Shown here piece after piece: positions 24,333 through 33,355 of a stretch of 64,000 nucleotides of DNA. The translations under genes and the position numbers were made by a program. Where the stretch lies: contig CADEDC010000011.1 in assembly GCA_902825985.1 (NCBI GenBank), forward strand, positions 39,091 through 103,090. Direction: 5' to 3'. Every line of letters begins with the position of its first letter. Position 1 is the stretch's first letter. This DNA is from an uncultured Acidobacteriota bacterium. Its GTDB lineage: Bacteria > Acidobacteriota > Vicinamibacteria > Vicinamibacterales > CAVVIG01. The notes under the pieces were generated by a model. That model was not told where the DNA came from, ran no database searches, and saw nothing but the letters and a program-made list of their open reading frames with translations.

Positions 24333-27173
24333 CTACAGCGCCCACTTGATCTGAAAGCGCACCAGCCGCCCGCTCAGGATCGTGTTGGGATTGCCCTGCG
24401 TCGGCCCGTACACGGTGCGCAGCGTCAGCACCGGGTTGGCATTGAGCAGATTGAACACGTCCACCTGCGGCGTCAGACGGGTCCGCCCGATGGTGACGTT
24501 CTTCGACACGGCGAAATCCAGCTGGGTGACGCGTGGCAGGATGCTGCTGCCAGGCTCGTCGAGAAACACCGAGACGTTGGACTGCACGAGCGCCGGCAGC
24601 TGCGTCCGTGTCACGTTGTAGGTGTAGAGCCGCAAATGGTTGTCGGGATTCTGCCCCAGCAGCGGCGCCGGTGGCGCTGCCGTGTTGAAGCCATCGGAAC
24701 TCTGGAACACGCCGCTCACGCGGATGTCGTAGGGCAGCGGATACGACCATGTCAGCTTGAACGTCTTGCGCATCGGAATGTCGTACTGGCTCTGATCGCA
24801 GAAGCGCAGCTGATTGGGGTCGCCGACATCGCACAGCGAGCTGATCGTCCGGCCGAGCGACAACCCGCCGGCCACCGTCGACCCGTTGGCGCGCCGCGCA
24901 TTCATCGTCAGGTCGACGCCGTTGTAGTGGCGCCAGTTGTTCGGCGACGTGGTGTCGAGCTCGTTCACCTGGCCGAGAAACGGCCGTTGCAGGTTGTAGA
25001 TGGGTAGCGATTGCCCGTTGCCGCGCGGGTCGGGAATGTTCACGAGGTCGTACGCCGTCAGCGGCACGGCGAGGTTCCTGGTGTAGACCATGTTCTTGTA
25101 CTCGCGCCGGTAGTAGTTCGCCGACACCGACACGCCGCGCGCCACCTCGTGCTGGATGCCGGCGTTGTACAGGATCTGGTAGGGTCGCTTCAGGTCGGCA
25201 TCCGGGTTGATGTTGCGACGGACGCCGAGCGTCGCATTGTTGGCGGCGCCGAGCTCGTTGTCCTCGGCAAGGTCGTTGCCGTTGAGGTCGTTCCAGGTGA
25301 CGACGTCGCTGCCTTCCTGGAGCGGGTTGTACTTGGCCGCGAAGCCGGTCGCCTCCTGCTGCATGTAGCGGCCGATGCTGAACTTCAACGCGGTCGTGCC
25401 GTCGCCGCTGACGTCGTAGGCGGCGCCGAAACGGGGGGCCCAGTTCTGCCAGTTCGGCAGGTCTTCGATCGCCGCGAAGTCACGCGCCGGCACGAACCGG
25501 CCGGCCGGCGCCGACTGCGCCGGCACCGAGCCCTTGATCGCTTCGAACCGGATGCCCGGATTCAGCGTCAAGCGCTTGAGGGTCCAGGAATCCTGGATGA
25601 ACACGCCGACCAGGTAGTCCAGGTTCGACTTCGCCTCGGGCACCGGGAAGTTCCAGCGGGCCACCGAATTCGGGACGCCGTTGCTGTATCGCTGCACCAT
25701 GTCGCCGTTGGCGTCACGCCAGCTGCGGATCCAGCCGCGCCCGTACTGCACCCCGAAGCGCAGCGCATGCGAGCCGGTGACGTACGACGAGGCGCCATAC
25801 AGGTTGTAGAAGGGGAAGATGTCGCGGAAGTCGCGCGTCGCGGCCACCGTGCGCCGGCCGGTGACAATGTCGAGGTGCGAGACGTCGCCGTACGGCGGCC
25901 GCTCCGCCGCGGTCGCGACCTCCGGCCGGTATTCCAGCGTGTAATCGTAGTAGTTCTCGGAGAAGCCGGCTTCCGCGAGCAGCTTGTTGGTCAGCGTCGC
26001 CGTCCACTTCGCCTGGGCGTTGAACGATTTCGGCGTCCGCTGCGTGACCGTCGCCTCCGGCGACACGTTGCCGGTTTCGATGTCGCGATGACCGCGGAAC
26101 TTCGGCAGGTAGTCGTACATCGCCGTCAGCTTGCTCTTCGCATTGAGCTGTGCCGTCGCCCGGTTGGTCCATGCGCGCACGTCGTTGTCGTCGACGACCT
26201 GACGGCCGCTGGCGTCCAGGGCGTTGGGCGCGAAATTGTTGTAGCCCCAGTAACGGGCCGACGAGAACCACCACAGCCGGCTCCTGACGATCGGAAAGCC
26301 GACGCTCGGGTTGACGTCCCAGTTCTTGTCGATCTTCGCCGGCGCCGAGACGCCGCGGGCGCGCTGTTCGTCGTCGACATTCTGGGTCTGGAAACGCCCG
26401 GTCGTGCCCAGGGCAACGCCGTCCAGACGAACCGTGTTGCCGCCTTCCTTCGGAATCATGTTGATGGTGACGCCGCCGCTCGAGAACTCGGCATTCGCAC
26501 CGCTCACCTGGTACACGTACTCCTGGTAGGCACCGTCATTGTGATAGGTCGCCGGCACCGACCCCGAGGACAGGCTCGACGAGATGTTCATGCCGTCGAC
26601 GAGCATCGCCATGTCGCCGCCGACCGAGCCGGCCGTGATGACGGTCGTCTGCTGCATCGCGGTCGAGCCGCCGACATCGAACCGCCCCATGCTGACGCTC
26701 GGCAGCGTCGCGCCAATCGTCTGGTAGTTCCGCCCGGTCGGCAGCGTGTCGAGCACCGCTCGCGTCAACACCTCGCGCTGCTGCGTCGTCTGGACGTCGA
26801 CCACCGGCGCCGCACCGGACACCGTGATCGTCTCTTCGAGGCCGCCGACCCGCAGATCGGCATTCACCGAGGCGACGAAATTGGCCGTCAGTTCGACCCC
26901 TTCGCGCCGGACGGCACTGAATCCCGCGAGGGTGAAGGTCACCGTGTAGACACCGGGCCGCAAATCGATGATCCGGTACTGCCCCGCGTCGTCGGTCACC
27001 GCGGTCCGGGACGCTTCGATGAGCGCGGGGCTCGACGCTTCGACGGTGACGCCGGGGAGCACCCCGCCGGACGTATCCCGGACGAACCCGGCAATGGCGC
27101 TCTGGGCCCAGGCACCGGCCGGCGCCAGCACCGCGAGCACGACGCAAATCGCGACAACGAACCGACGGCGCAT
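24333..27173 (-). CDS. Oar-like TonB-dependent outer-membrane receptor
   Basis: 946 residues. A signal peptide (FVVAICVVLAVLAPAGAWAQ) leads to a carboxypeptidase-regulatory-like domain (GFVRDTSGGVLPGVTVEAS, GQYRIIDLRPGVYTVTF), then a plug domain (TLPTGRNYQTIGATLP, MLVDGMN) and a large beta-barrel rich in aromatic strands to the C-terminus. The final residues (RLVRFQIKWAL) fit an outer-membrane barrel end. ATG 27171-27173 lies behind AGGAG. Receptors of this Oar type import large or sugar-derived ligands, or act in surface processes. The ligand is unknown and no SusD-like partner is adjacent. Confidence 0.88.
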   Translation of the reverse strand: MRRRFVVAICVVLAVLAPAGAWAQSAIAGFVRDTSGGVLPGVTVEASSPALIEASRTAVTDDAGQYRIIDLRPGVYTVTFTLAGFSAVRREGVELTANFVASVNADLRVGGLEETITVSGAAPVVDVQTTQQREVLTRAVLDTLPTGRNYQTIGATLPSVSMGRFDVGGSTAMQQTTVITAGSVGGDMAMLVDGMNISSSLSSGSVPATYHNDGAYQEYVYQVSGANAEFSSGGVTINMIPKEGGNTVRLDGVALGTTGRFQTQNVDDEQRARGVSAPAKIDKNWDVNPSVGFPIVRSRLWWFSSARYWGYNNFAPNALDASGRQVVDDNDVRAWTNRATAQLNAKSKLTAMYDYLPKFRGHRDIETGNVSPEATVTQRTPKSFNAQAKWTATLTNKLLAEAGFSENYYDYTLEYRPEVATAAERPPYGDVSHLDIVTGRRTVAATRDFRDIFPFYNLYGASSYVTGSHALRFGVQYGRGWIRSWRDANGDMVQRYSNGVPNSVARWNFPVPEAKSNLDYLVGVFIQDSWTLKRLTLNPGIRFEAIKGSVPAQSAPAGRFVPARDFAAIEDLPNWQNWAPRFGAAYDVSGDGTTALKFSIGRYMQQEATGFAAKYNPLQEGSDVVTWNDLNGNDLAEDNELGAANNATLGVRRNINPDADLKRPYQILYNAGIQHEVARGVSVSANYYRREYKNMVYTRNLAVPLTAYDLVNIPDPRGNGQSLPIYNLQRPFLGQVNELDTTSPNNWRHYNGVDLTMNARRANGSTVAGGLSLGRTISSLCDVGDPNQLRFCDQSQYDIPMRKTFKLTWSYPLPYDIRVSGVFQSSDGFNTAAPPAPLLGQNPDNHLRLYTYNVTRTQLPALVQSNVSVFLDEPGSSILPRVTQLDFAVSKNVTIGRTRLTPQVDVFNLLNANPVLTLRTVYGPTQGNPNTILSGRLVRFQIKWAL

Positions 27174-27227
27174 GGCAGCTACTCCTCTCGGGCGGTCTCC
27201 GGCTCGCACGGACGTCGAGCGGCGCAC

Positions 27228-27233
27228 AGTATA
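27228..27233 (-). promoter_or_regulatory. -10 box of the TonB receptor gene
   Basis: TATACT on the minus strand, 54 bp before the ATG. No clear -35 lies at 16-18 bp. The mRNA would have a leader of about 48 nt with AGGAG. Confidence 0.4.
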
Positions 27234-27335
27234 GCCGGAGGATGTCGGGAGGGCGCCGACAACTTGAACGACGCGACCGCTGCGGCCACCGGTCGACGAT
27301 ACCGCCGAGGCGGACCGGCGCGCGCCGGCGGCGCC

Positions 27336-28280
27336 TCAGGCCGGAAAGAGACAGCCGCGGGCTTCACGGATGGTGTTGCTGTGGATCCGCACGATGGTGT
27401 CGATGTCGGGCGCGTAGCCGCCGCTCATCGACACGGCGACCGGCAGCCGGCGGTGGCGGCAGGCCTCGAAGACGACACGGTCGCGTTCGCGCAGTCCGTC
27501 GATGGTCAGCTTGAGGCGACCGAGCCGATCGCCTTCGTAGGGATCGGCGCCGGCGAGGTAGAACACGAGGTCGGGCTGCTCGCGATCGAGGACGGCCGGC
27601 ACGTGCGTCGCCAGTGCCTCGAGATACTCGGCGTCGCCGGTGCCATCCTCGAACGTCACGTCGAGATCGCTCACCTCCTTGTGGAACGGAAAATTGTGGG
27701 CGCCGTGCAGTGACAGGGTGAACACCGTCGCGTCGTCCTGGAAGATGGCCGCGGTGCCGTTGCCCTGATGGACGTCGCAGTCGACGACGACCGCCTGCCC
27801 GATGAGGCCGTCACGCCGCAGCACCCGAGCCGCCACCGCGACGTCGTTGAACACGCAGTAGCCCTCGCCGCGATCGCTGAACGCGTGGTGGGTGCCGCCG
27901 GCGAGGTTGGCCGCCGCACCGTCGCGGAGGGCGGTGCGGGCCGCGGCAATCGTCGCACCGACCGACCGGCGCGCCCGTTCGACCATCTCCGGCGACCATG
28001 GAAAGCCGATGCGGCGCTGCAGGCTGGCTGGCAGCGTGCCGCCGGCAATCGCCTGGACGTACTCCGGCGTGTGGACCAGGTGGAGGTCCTCCCAGTCCGC
28101 TGCCGGCGCCAGCACCACGTCCGCGGCGCGCAGGACCTGTTCGTCGAGCAGCACCTCGCGCAGGCGGCTGTACTTGCGCATCGGAAACCGGTGGTGCTCC
28201 GGCAGCGGGAGCACGAAGGTATCCGAGTAGAACGCCTTCAGCCCCACGGCGGTCGTGACCCGTTCGCCTGCCTGCTGCAT
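27336..28280 (-). CDS. Histone-deacetylase-family zinc amidohydrolase
   Basis: 314 residues of the arginase/deacetylase fold. Family signatures: LHLVHTPEYVQAI, AGGTHHAFSDRGEGYCVFNDVAVA (the tandem-His active site), VVVDCDVHQGNGTA with Asp and His zinc ligands, LSLHGAHNFPF, and YLAGADPYEGDRLG with the third zinc Asp. The catalytic Tyr region may be MSGGYAPDID. Bacterial members deacetylate acetyl-lysine, acetylpolyamines or acetoin-related compounds; the substrate cannot be told here. ATG 28278-28280 was chosen since the family begins near this point and the longer frame enters the divergent aat gene. Divergent from aat, 17 bp apart. Confidence 0.88.
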   Translation of the reverse strand: MQQAGERVTTAVGLKAFYSDTFVLPLPEHHRFPMRKYSRLREVLLDEQVLRAADVVLAPAADWEDLHLVHTPEYVQAIAGGTLPASLQRRIGFPWSPEMVERARRSVGATIAAARTALRDGAAANLAGGTHHAFSDRGEGYCVFNDVAVAARVLRRDGLIGQAVVVDCDVHQGNGTAAIFQDDATVFTLSLHGAHNFPFHKEVSDLDVTFEDGTGDAEYLEALATHVPAVLDREQPDLVFYLAGADPYEGDRLGRLKLTIDGLRERDRVVFEACRHRRLPVAVSMSGGYAPDIDTIVRIHSNTIREARGCLFPA

Positions 28281-28297
28281 GGTAGAGTGCCGTTGCG

Positions 28298-28987
28298 GTG
28301 ATCGATTGGTACACGACACCCCAGCCCGTGCCGCCGAGCCGCTGGGCCTTCCGGCTCCCCGAGCAGTGGCCGGTCCACGATCTGGTGGCGGCAGGCGGCG
28401 ACCTCGCGCCGTCGACGCTGATCGGCGCGTATCGTCAAGGCATCTTTCCGATGCACCTCGACGGCGATGAACCGCTCCTCGGCTGGTGGTCTCCGGACCC
28501 GCGTGGCATCCTGCCGCTCGACGCCCTCCGGGTCACCCGGTCGCTGCGCCAGCGTCTCAAGCACTTCACGCTGCGCGTCGACAGCTGTTTTCGCGAGGTG
28601 ATGACCGCATGCAGCGATCCGCGGCGACCGAACGGCTGGATCACTCCTGCCTTCATCGATGCCTACACGCATCTCCATGAGCTCGGCTGGGCCCACAGCA
28701 TCGAGGTCTTCGACGAACGGCAGCAGCTGGCCGGTGGCCTGTACGGCGTGAAGATCGGCGGTCTGTTCGCCGGCGAGTCGATGTTCTCGGTGCAGCGGGA
28801 CGCGTCGAAAGTCGCTCTCGTCGGACTGGTGGAGGCGATGCGGGCGACCGGCATGTCCCTGCTCGACGTGCAGTGGTGCACGCCGCACCTCGCGTCGCTC
28901 GGGGCGATCGAAATCTCGCGGGCCGACTACCTGGCCAGACTGGCCGGCGTCCGTGACCTCGCCCCGAACACTCCGCGTCCGATCTGA
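28298..28987 (+). CDS. aat: Leucyl/phenylalanyl-tRNA--protein transferase
   Basis: 229 residues, usual length for Aat. Signatures: AAGGDLAPSTLIGAYRQGIFP, WWSPDPRGILPLD, GWITPAFIDAYTHLHELGWAHSIEV, LAGGLYGVKIGGLFAGESMFS and DASKVALVGL. The cytoplasmic enzyme adds Leu or Phe to N-terminal Arg or Lys of proteins, marking them for ClpS/ClpAP (N-degron pathway). GTG 28298 is the start; TAGAGT lies 9 nt upstream (28283-28288), so the leader would be very short. It sits divergent to the deacetylase gene. Confidence 0.95.
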   Translation: MIDWYTTPQPVPPSRWAFRLPEQWPVHDLVAAGGDLAPSTLIGAYRQGIFPMHLDGDEPLLGWWSPDPRGILPLDALRVTRSLRQRLKHFTLRVDSCFREVMTACSDPRRPNGWITPAFIDAYTHLHELGWAHSIEVFDERQQLAGGLYGVKIGGLFAGESMFSVQRDASKVALVGLVEAMRATGMSLLDVQWCTPHLASLGAIEISRADYLARLAGVRDLAPNTPRPI

Positions 28988-29001
28988 CGGGCGACCGCGG
29001 C

Positions 29002-29331
29002 TCAATACCGGGACACGCTCGAGTCGACGAGGCTCGACCAGGCGTCGATGCCGCCGTCCAGGTTGAACACCCGCTCGAACCCCAGCTGCACGAAATGTTC
29101 GGCAGCGGCCTGGCTGCGGATGCCGTGGTGGCACTGGAACACGATCGGCGTGCGTCGATCGAGCGCCACCAGCCCGTCGTACGACTCCTTCGTGAGCCAC
29201 TGCGCCCCGGTAATCCGGGCAATCGCCCGTTCCCAGTCGGTCCTCACGTCCACGAGGATGGGAGGCGTGTCGCTCTCCAGCATGTCCTTGAGCTCCGGAG
29301 CTGACAACTGTCGAACGACGGCTCGGGTCAT
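29002..29331 (-). CDS. Single-domain rhodanese-like protein
   Basis: 109 residues: LSAPELKDML, PPILVDVRTDWE, then the catalytic loop FQCHHGIRS with active Cys, and GFERVFNLDGGIDAW. Rhodaneses carry persulfide sulfur. Start ATG 29331 was preferred over ATG 29370 because a TATACT box on the minus strand ends only 2 nt before the latter, which would put that codon upstream of the transcript start. Convergent with aat, 14 bp apart. Confidence 0.85.
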   Translation of the reverse strand: MTRAVVRQLSAPELKDMLESDTPPILVDVRTDWERAIARITGAQWLTKESYDGLVALDRRTPIVFQCHHGIRSQAAAEHFVQLGFERVFNLDGGIDAWSSLVDSSVSRY

Positions 29332-29558
29332 GTCCGGGGTCCTCGGCCCTGCGTGATGGAGCGGCTGCATCGAGTATAGCCAACCGGCAGACCGCGGGTC
29401 GCGGGTCGATCCAGGCGGGGCGCCACTTGCCGCCTTTTCGGCACCCGGCCGGCGAACCTGACCGAATGGCGACAGCGACGCGACGCCCGAGCCGTCCGCG
29501 CCGGCCTGCCGGCCCGGCGCGACTGGTCAGTACCTTGCACCCGGTGCGACAGGCACCC

Positions 29559-30953
29559 ATGACTTTTGCGCTCGAACGTGCACGCCCGGTCCTGATTGCC
29601 GACTATTGCAAAGGGTGCGGGCGCTGCATCGATGCCTGCGCCCATCACTGCATCCTGCCAGGGACAGCGGTGAACCCGACGACCGGCCTCATTCCTGTCC
29701 GATTCGACCTGGAGCACTGCACCAGTTGCGGCCTCTGCTTCGAAGCCTGCCCTGAGCCGTATGGCCTGCGGCCGTTCGTCGCCGGCGAGCCGCCGCCGCC
29801 GGATCCGGGCATGGCGCCGCCGGTCGCGCCGGCCGTTGCCGCGGTCCCCGATGTCTCGCGGCCGCTCCCGCGCAGCGAGCCGCTCGTCATCAAGGGGATG
29901 TACGCATCGGCGATTGGCGCCCTGCTGGCCGGCTGCCGGCACTTCTACGGCTACCCGATCACGCCGTCGACGGAAGGTGCCGAGCTGATGGGCAAGCTGC
30001 TGCCGCCCCTCGACGGCGTCTTCCTGCAGGCGGTCAGCGAGGTCGCCGCGATCAACATGCTGTACGGGGCCGGCGCCGCCGGCGTTCCGGCCACCACCTT
30101 CACGTCATCGCCGGGCTTCAGCCTCATGCTCGAAGGTCTGTCGTACATGATCGGCGCCAAGGTGCCGGGCGTCGTCGTCAACGTGATGCGCGGCGGTCCA
30201 GGGCTCGGCAACATCGCGCCCGAGCAAGCGGACATCAAACTGGCCTGCCGCGGGCTCGGGCACGGTCACACGCACGCCATCGTGCTCGCGCCGGCAACCC
30301 CGCAAGAGATGCTCGACCTCACGCGGGAGGCGTTCGCCCTGTCGTTCAGGTACCGCAATCCGGTCATCGTGCTGGCCGACGGCTACCTCGCGCAGATGAC
30401 CGGAAAGGTCGTGCTGCCAGACACGATCGTCCAACCGGGCGTGCCGGGCTGGGCGGTCACCGGCGATGCGGCACATCGTGCGAACCTGATCTGCTCGATC
30501 TTCCTCAGCGAGAAGGAACTCGAGGAGGAGAACCGCAGGCTGCTCGCGAAGTACGAAGCCATCGGCGCCGCCGAGTCTCGTGCGGACCTCTTCCGATGTG
30601 ACGATGCGGATGTGCTGGTGGTGGCCTGCAATACGCCGGCGCGTACCGCGAAGGGGGCGGTTCAGACGCTGCGGGCGCGCGGGATACGGGCGGGACTCTT
30701 CCGGCCGATCACGCTCTGGCCGTTCCCGATCGCGCAGCTGGCGGCGCCACTCGGCGCCGCGCGGCAGCTGGTGATCGTCGAGGCCAGCCCGGGGCAGCTG
30801 GAGGATGAACTGCGGCTCGCGGCCTCACACGCCGGCCTGCGGTTGCCGCCCGTGAGCCGCGTCAACCGGCTCGGCGGCGTGCTGCCGTCGCACGACGAAG
30901 TGGTCGAACACGTGCGGTCGCTGGATGCGGTGAGCCGGGGAGCGGTGCCATGA
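29559..30953 (+). CDS. 2-oxoacid:ferredoxin oxidoreductase, ferredoxin (delta) plus alpha subunit fusion
   Basis: 464 residues. The N-terminal 80 residues hold two 4Fe-4S sets (YCKGCGRCIDACAHHC and HCTSCGLCFEACPEP). A Pro-rich linker leads to the alpha-subunit pyrimidine and transketolase domains: GMYASAIGALLAGCRHFYGYPITPSTEGAEL, AVSEVAAINMLYGAGAAG, TTFTSSPGFSLMLEGLSYM and VMRGGPGLGN. With the next gene it decarboxylates a 2-oxoacid to an acyl-CoA and reduces ferredoxin. 2-oxoglutarate and branched-chain 2-oxoacids are the leading candidates (Kor/Vor type). ATG 29559 was chosen; earlier in-frame ATG and GTG codons code for Arg/Pro-rich sequence typical of non-coding frames. ATGA overlap with the next gene. 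Confidence 0.88.
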   Translation: MTFALERARPVLIADYCKGCGRCIDACAHHCILPGTAVNPTTGLIPVRFDLEHCTSCGLCFEACPEPYGLRPFVAGEPPPPDPGMAPPVAPAVAAVPDVSRPLPRSEPLVIKGMYASAIGALLAGCRHFYGYPITPSTEGAELMGKLLPPLDGVFLQAVSEVAAINMLYGAGAAGVPATTFTSSPGFSLMLEGLSYMIGAKVPGVVVNVMRGGPGLGNIAPEQADIKLACRGLGHGHTHAIVLAPATPQEMLDLTREAFALSFRYRNPVIVLADGYLAQMTGKVVLPDTIVQPGVPGWAVTGDAAHRANLICSIFLSEKELEEENRRLLAKYEAIGAAESRADLFRCDDADVLVVACNTPARTAKGAVQTLRARGIRAGLFRPITLWPFPIAQLAAPLGAARQLVIVEASPGQLEDELRLAASHAGLRLPPVSRVNRLGGVLPSHDEVVEHVRSLDAVSRGAVP

Positions 30954-32371
30954 GCGTCTTCTACGAGCGCTTCACGCGGCACGCCGCCGGTCAGGGAGTG
31001 AAGGGCCACAGCACGCACTACTGCCCTGGCTGCGGCCACGGATTGGTCCACAAGTTCCTGGCCGACGCCATCGCGGATCTCAGGATCCAGGACCGCACCG
31101 TCGCCATCTCGCCGGTCGGGTGCGCCGTCTTTCTCTACTACTACCTGGACATCGGCCACGTGCAGGCGGCGCACGGTCGCGCCCCGGCGGTGGCACTGGC
31201 GCAGAAGCTCGCGCATCCGGAATCGATCGTCGTCACCTACCAGGGCGACGGCGACCTGGCGTCGATTGGTCTGGCCGAGATTCTCCAGGCGGCGCAACTG
31301 GGGGTGCCGATCTCGGTCATCTTCGTGAACAACGCCGTGTACGGCATGACCGGCGGGCAGATGGCGCCGACGACGCTGATGGGCCAGAAGACTGCGACGT
31401 CACCGTTCGGCCGTGGCCCACTGATGGGACAACCGCTCAGGGTGGCCGAGCTCATTGCCGGCCTCGACGGGCCGGTGTACGTCGAGCGGGTCGCGCTGTA
31501 CGACAGCAAGCAGGAGATCAAGGCGCACAAGGCAGTGCGACGGGCGCTGCAGCTGCAGGTCGAGAATCGCGGGTTCTCGTTCGTCGAAGTCCTCGCCGAG
31601 TGTCCGCTCCATCTCGGTCTGACGCCGCAGGAGGCGCAGACATGGGTGCGCGATCACATGGTCCCGGTGTTTCCGCTCGGCGTGAAGAAGGACGCCACGG
31701 CCACGAAGCCGGCATGGCCGGCGTGGCCGCCGCCGCGGTTCGAGCCGGAAACGGTCTACCGTCTCATCGGCGGCACGACCGACCGGGCGGCGCGCTACGC
31801 GCCGGCGCCAGCCGGCGGCGCGCTCGACGATGTTGGAATCAAACTGGCCGGCGCCGGTGGCGATGGCGCCCAGACCGCGGCGCTGATGCTCGCCCGCACG
31901 GCCATCAACGAGGGGTGCGACGCCACGCACATCCCGAGCTATGGGCCGGAATCGCGCGGCGGCACGTCGTACGCCGACGTCCGGATCGCGCGCGACGAGG
32001 TGCTCTCCCCTGCGGTGCCGTCACCCCACATCCTCGTGGCCTTCAATGCACCAAGCCTGGCCAGGTTCGGGCCGGCGGTGCTGGACGGCGGCACCATCGT
32101 CTACGACAGCTCGGTCACGACCGACGTGCCGACGTTGGGCGCCGGCGTCCGCGCGTTCGCGGTACCGGCGGCGGCCATCGCCAACGGTCTCGGCCGGCTG
32201 ACGGTGAAGAACGTCGTCGCGCTCGGCGCCCTGGCGGCCGTCACCAGCCTGTTCCCGAAGGAGAGCTATCTCGCGGCGATCCGCCAGGCACTGGCCGGCA
32301 AGCCCGATCTGCTCGCCATGAACGAACAGGCGTTCGCGGCCGGCGCGGGGGCGGCCACCGCGGTGGTGTAG
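30950..32371 (+). CDS. 2-oxoacid:ferredoxin oxidoreductase, beta plus gamma subunit fusion
   Basis: 473 residues. The beta part (1-260) binds thiamine diphosphate: HYCPGCGHG, VGCAVF, YQGDGDLASIG and NNAVYGMTGGQMAPTTLMG are family hallmarks. The gamma part (about 295-473) starts DVGIKLAGAGGDGAQTAALMLART and includes YGPESRGGTSYADVRIA, the KorC/VorA-type domain. Four usual subunits are thus packed in two chains with the upstream gene, which guarantees stoichiometry. It overlaps the alpha gene by four bases. Cytoplasmic, oxygen-sensitive chemistry in an apparently respiring organism. Confidence 0.88.
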   Translation: MSVFYERFTRHAAGQGVKGHSTHYCPGCGHGLVHKFLADAIADLRIQDRTVAISPVGCAVFLYYYLDIGHVQAAHGRAPAVALAQKLAHPESIVVTYQGDGDLASIGLAEILQAAQLGVPISVIFVNNAVYGMTGGQMAPTTLMGQKTATSPFGRGPLMGQPLRVAELIAGLDGPVYVERVALYDSKQEIKAHKAVRRALQLQVENRGFSFVEVLAECPLHLGLTPQEAQTWVRDHMVPVFPLGVKKDATATKPAWPAWPPPRFEPETVYRLIGGTTDRAARYAPAPAGGALDDVGIKLAGAGGDGAQTAALMLARTAINEGCDATHIPSYGPESRGGTSYADVRIARDEVLSPAVPSPHILVAFNAPSLARFGPAVLDGGTIVYDSSVTTDVPTLGAGVRAFAVPAAAIANGLGRLTVKNVVALGALAAVTSLFPKESYLAAIRQALAGKPDLLAMNEQAFAAGAGAATAVV

Positions 32372-32412
32372 CGGCGCACGCTCGCCCGCACGGTGCCCCG
32401 GGCCCGCCGGGC

Positions 32413-33336
32413 CTAGAGCACCCCGGCCCGTCGCATCACCACTTCGGCTTTCTGCCGGATCTCGGTGGCCGCCGCGAACGGATCGCCCTTGACGAAGCGG
32501 GGCAGGAACAGCTCGACCGACAGGGTGCCGCTGTATCCCTTGGCGGCCAGCGTCTTGAGCAGCCGGTCGACCGGCGCGATGCCGTCGCCGGGAATCGCGC
32601 GGGTCTGGGAATCCAGCAGTTCGCGCGGCATGTCCGGCAGGTCCTGGAAGTGGACGTGACCGATCTCACCCGGCTTCAGCGCGTCCACGTCCTCGAACTG
32701 GTTCATGCCTGACAGGAAGTGATAGAAGTCGAACAGCGGTTTGATGTTCGGATGGTTCGCCTCGCGCGTGAGCTTCGTCAGGGTCGAGACGGTGGAGATG
32801 AACGTCGAGTTCCGCAGCGCCTCGACCATGAACGTCAGCTTGTACTGGCTGGCGATCTCCGCCACCTCACGCATGTTGGCGGCCGCCGCCTTGTAGTCGT
32901 CGGCCGTGAATTTGGCGTTCGTCGCGGTCGGCTGATAGATGCGGGTCAGCCCGAGTTCGGCAAACATCTCGCAGCGCCGCTTGAGGTTGTCCAGCGCCTC
33001 GGCCCGTTTCGGATTCGGCTCGTAGATGCCGCCGGCGCCACACGCGGCCGACGCGGGCGTCAAGCCGTTGTCGGTGAGGATCCGCCTGGCCGCGGCGAGT
33101 GTATCCGTCTTGAGGAAGTCGTCGACGAGATTCGAGGTCAGCTCGACGTACTTGATGCCAGCCTTCGCCCACCCCTCGAGCGACGGACGATAGCCGGCGC
33201 CGCTCGACGTGTTCTGGTGGATTCCCAGAGTCATCTTTCGGCCCGTCGCGTTGGCGGCAGACTGGGCCGCCTCCAGCGCCGGGCGACCGGCGAACAGGGC
33301 GAGGGGCGTCAGGAGCGCAGTTCGACGTGACAGCAT
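32413..33336 (-). CDS. Exported xylose-isomerase-like TIM-barrel protein
   Basis: 307 residues. A Tat-like signal (LSRRTALLTPLALFAG) precedes a sugar phosphate isomerase/epimerase barrel: LEGWAKAGIKYVELTS, LKRRCEMFAELGLTRIYQPTA, FMVEALRNSTFIS, PLFDFYHFLSGMNQFED, HVHFQDLP and YSGTLSVELFLPRF, with His, Glu and Asp at the usual metal positions. Exported members are common in this kind of organism and probably act on sugars or sugar acids; the substrate is unknown. ATG 33334-33336 has a TATAGT box 7 nt upstream and no ribosome site, so a leaderless mRNA is likely. Confidence 0.82.
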   Translation of the reverse strand: MLSRRTALLTPLALFAGRPALEAAQSAANATGRKMTLGIHQNTSSGAGYRPSLEGWAKAGIKYVELTSNLVDDFLKTDTLAAARRILTDNGLTPASAACGAGGIYEPNPKRAEALDNLKRRCEMFAELGLTRIYQPTATNAKFTADDYKAAAANMREVAEIASQYKLTFMVEALRNSTFISTVSTLTKLTREANHPNIKPLFDFYHFLSGMNQFEDVDALKPGEIGHVHFQDLPDMPRELLDSQTRAIPGDGIAPVDRLLKTLAAKGYSGTLSVELFLPRFVKGDPFAAATEIRQKAEVVMRRAGVL

Positions 33337-33342
33337 GGGCGC

Positions 33343-33349
33343 TACTATA
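33343..33349. promoter_or_regulatory. Overlapping divergent -10 boxes in a 19-bp gene gap
   Basis: TACTAT on the plus strand (33343-33348) and TATAGT on the minus strand (33344-33349) share five base pairs. Each lies 7 nt from its gene's start codon (GTG 33356 and ATG 33336). Both genes would be leaderless, and the two polymerase complexes could not occupy the site at once. Confidence 0.55.
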
Positions 33350-33355
33350 CACGCC

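Noticed and set aside
25011..27713. 900-codon open frame on the plus strand
   Set aside because: It is antisense to the TonB receptor and deacetylase genes; its composition is biased to Arg, Val, Asp, His, with no recognisable fold. The opposite strand has clear domains.
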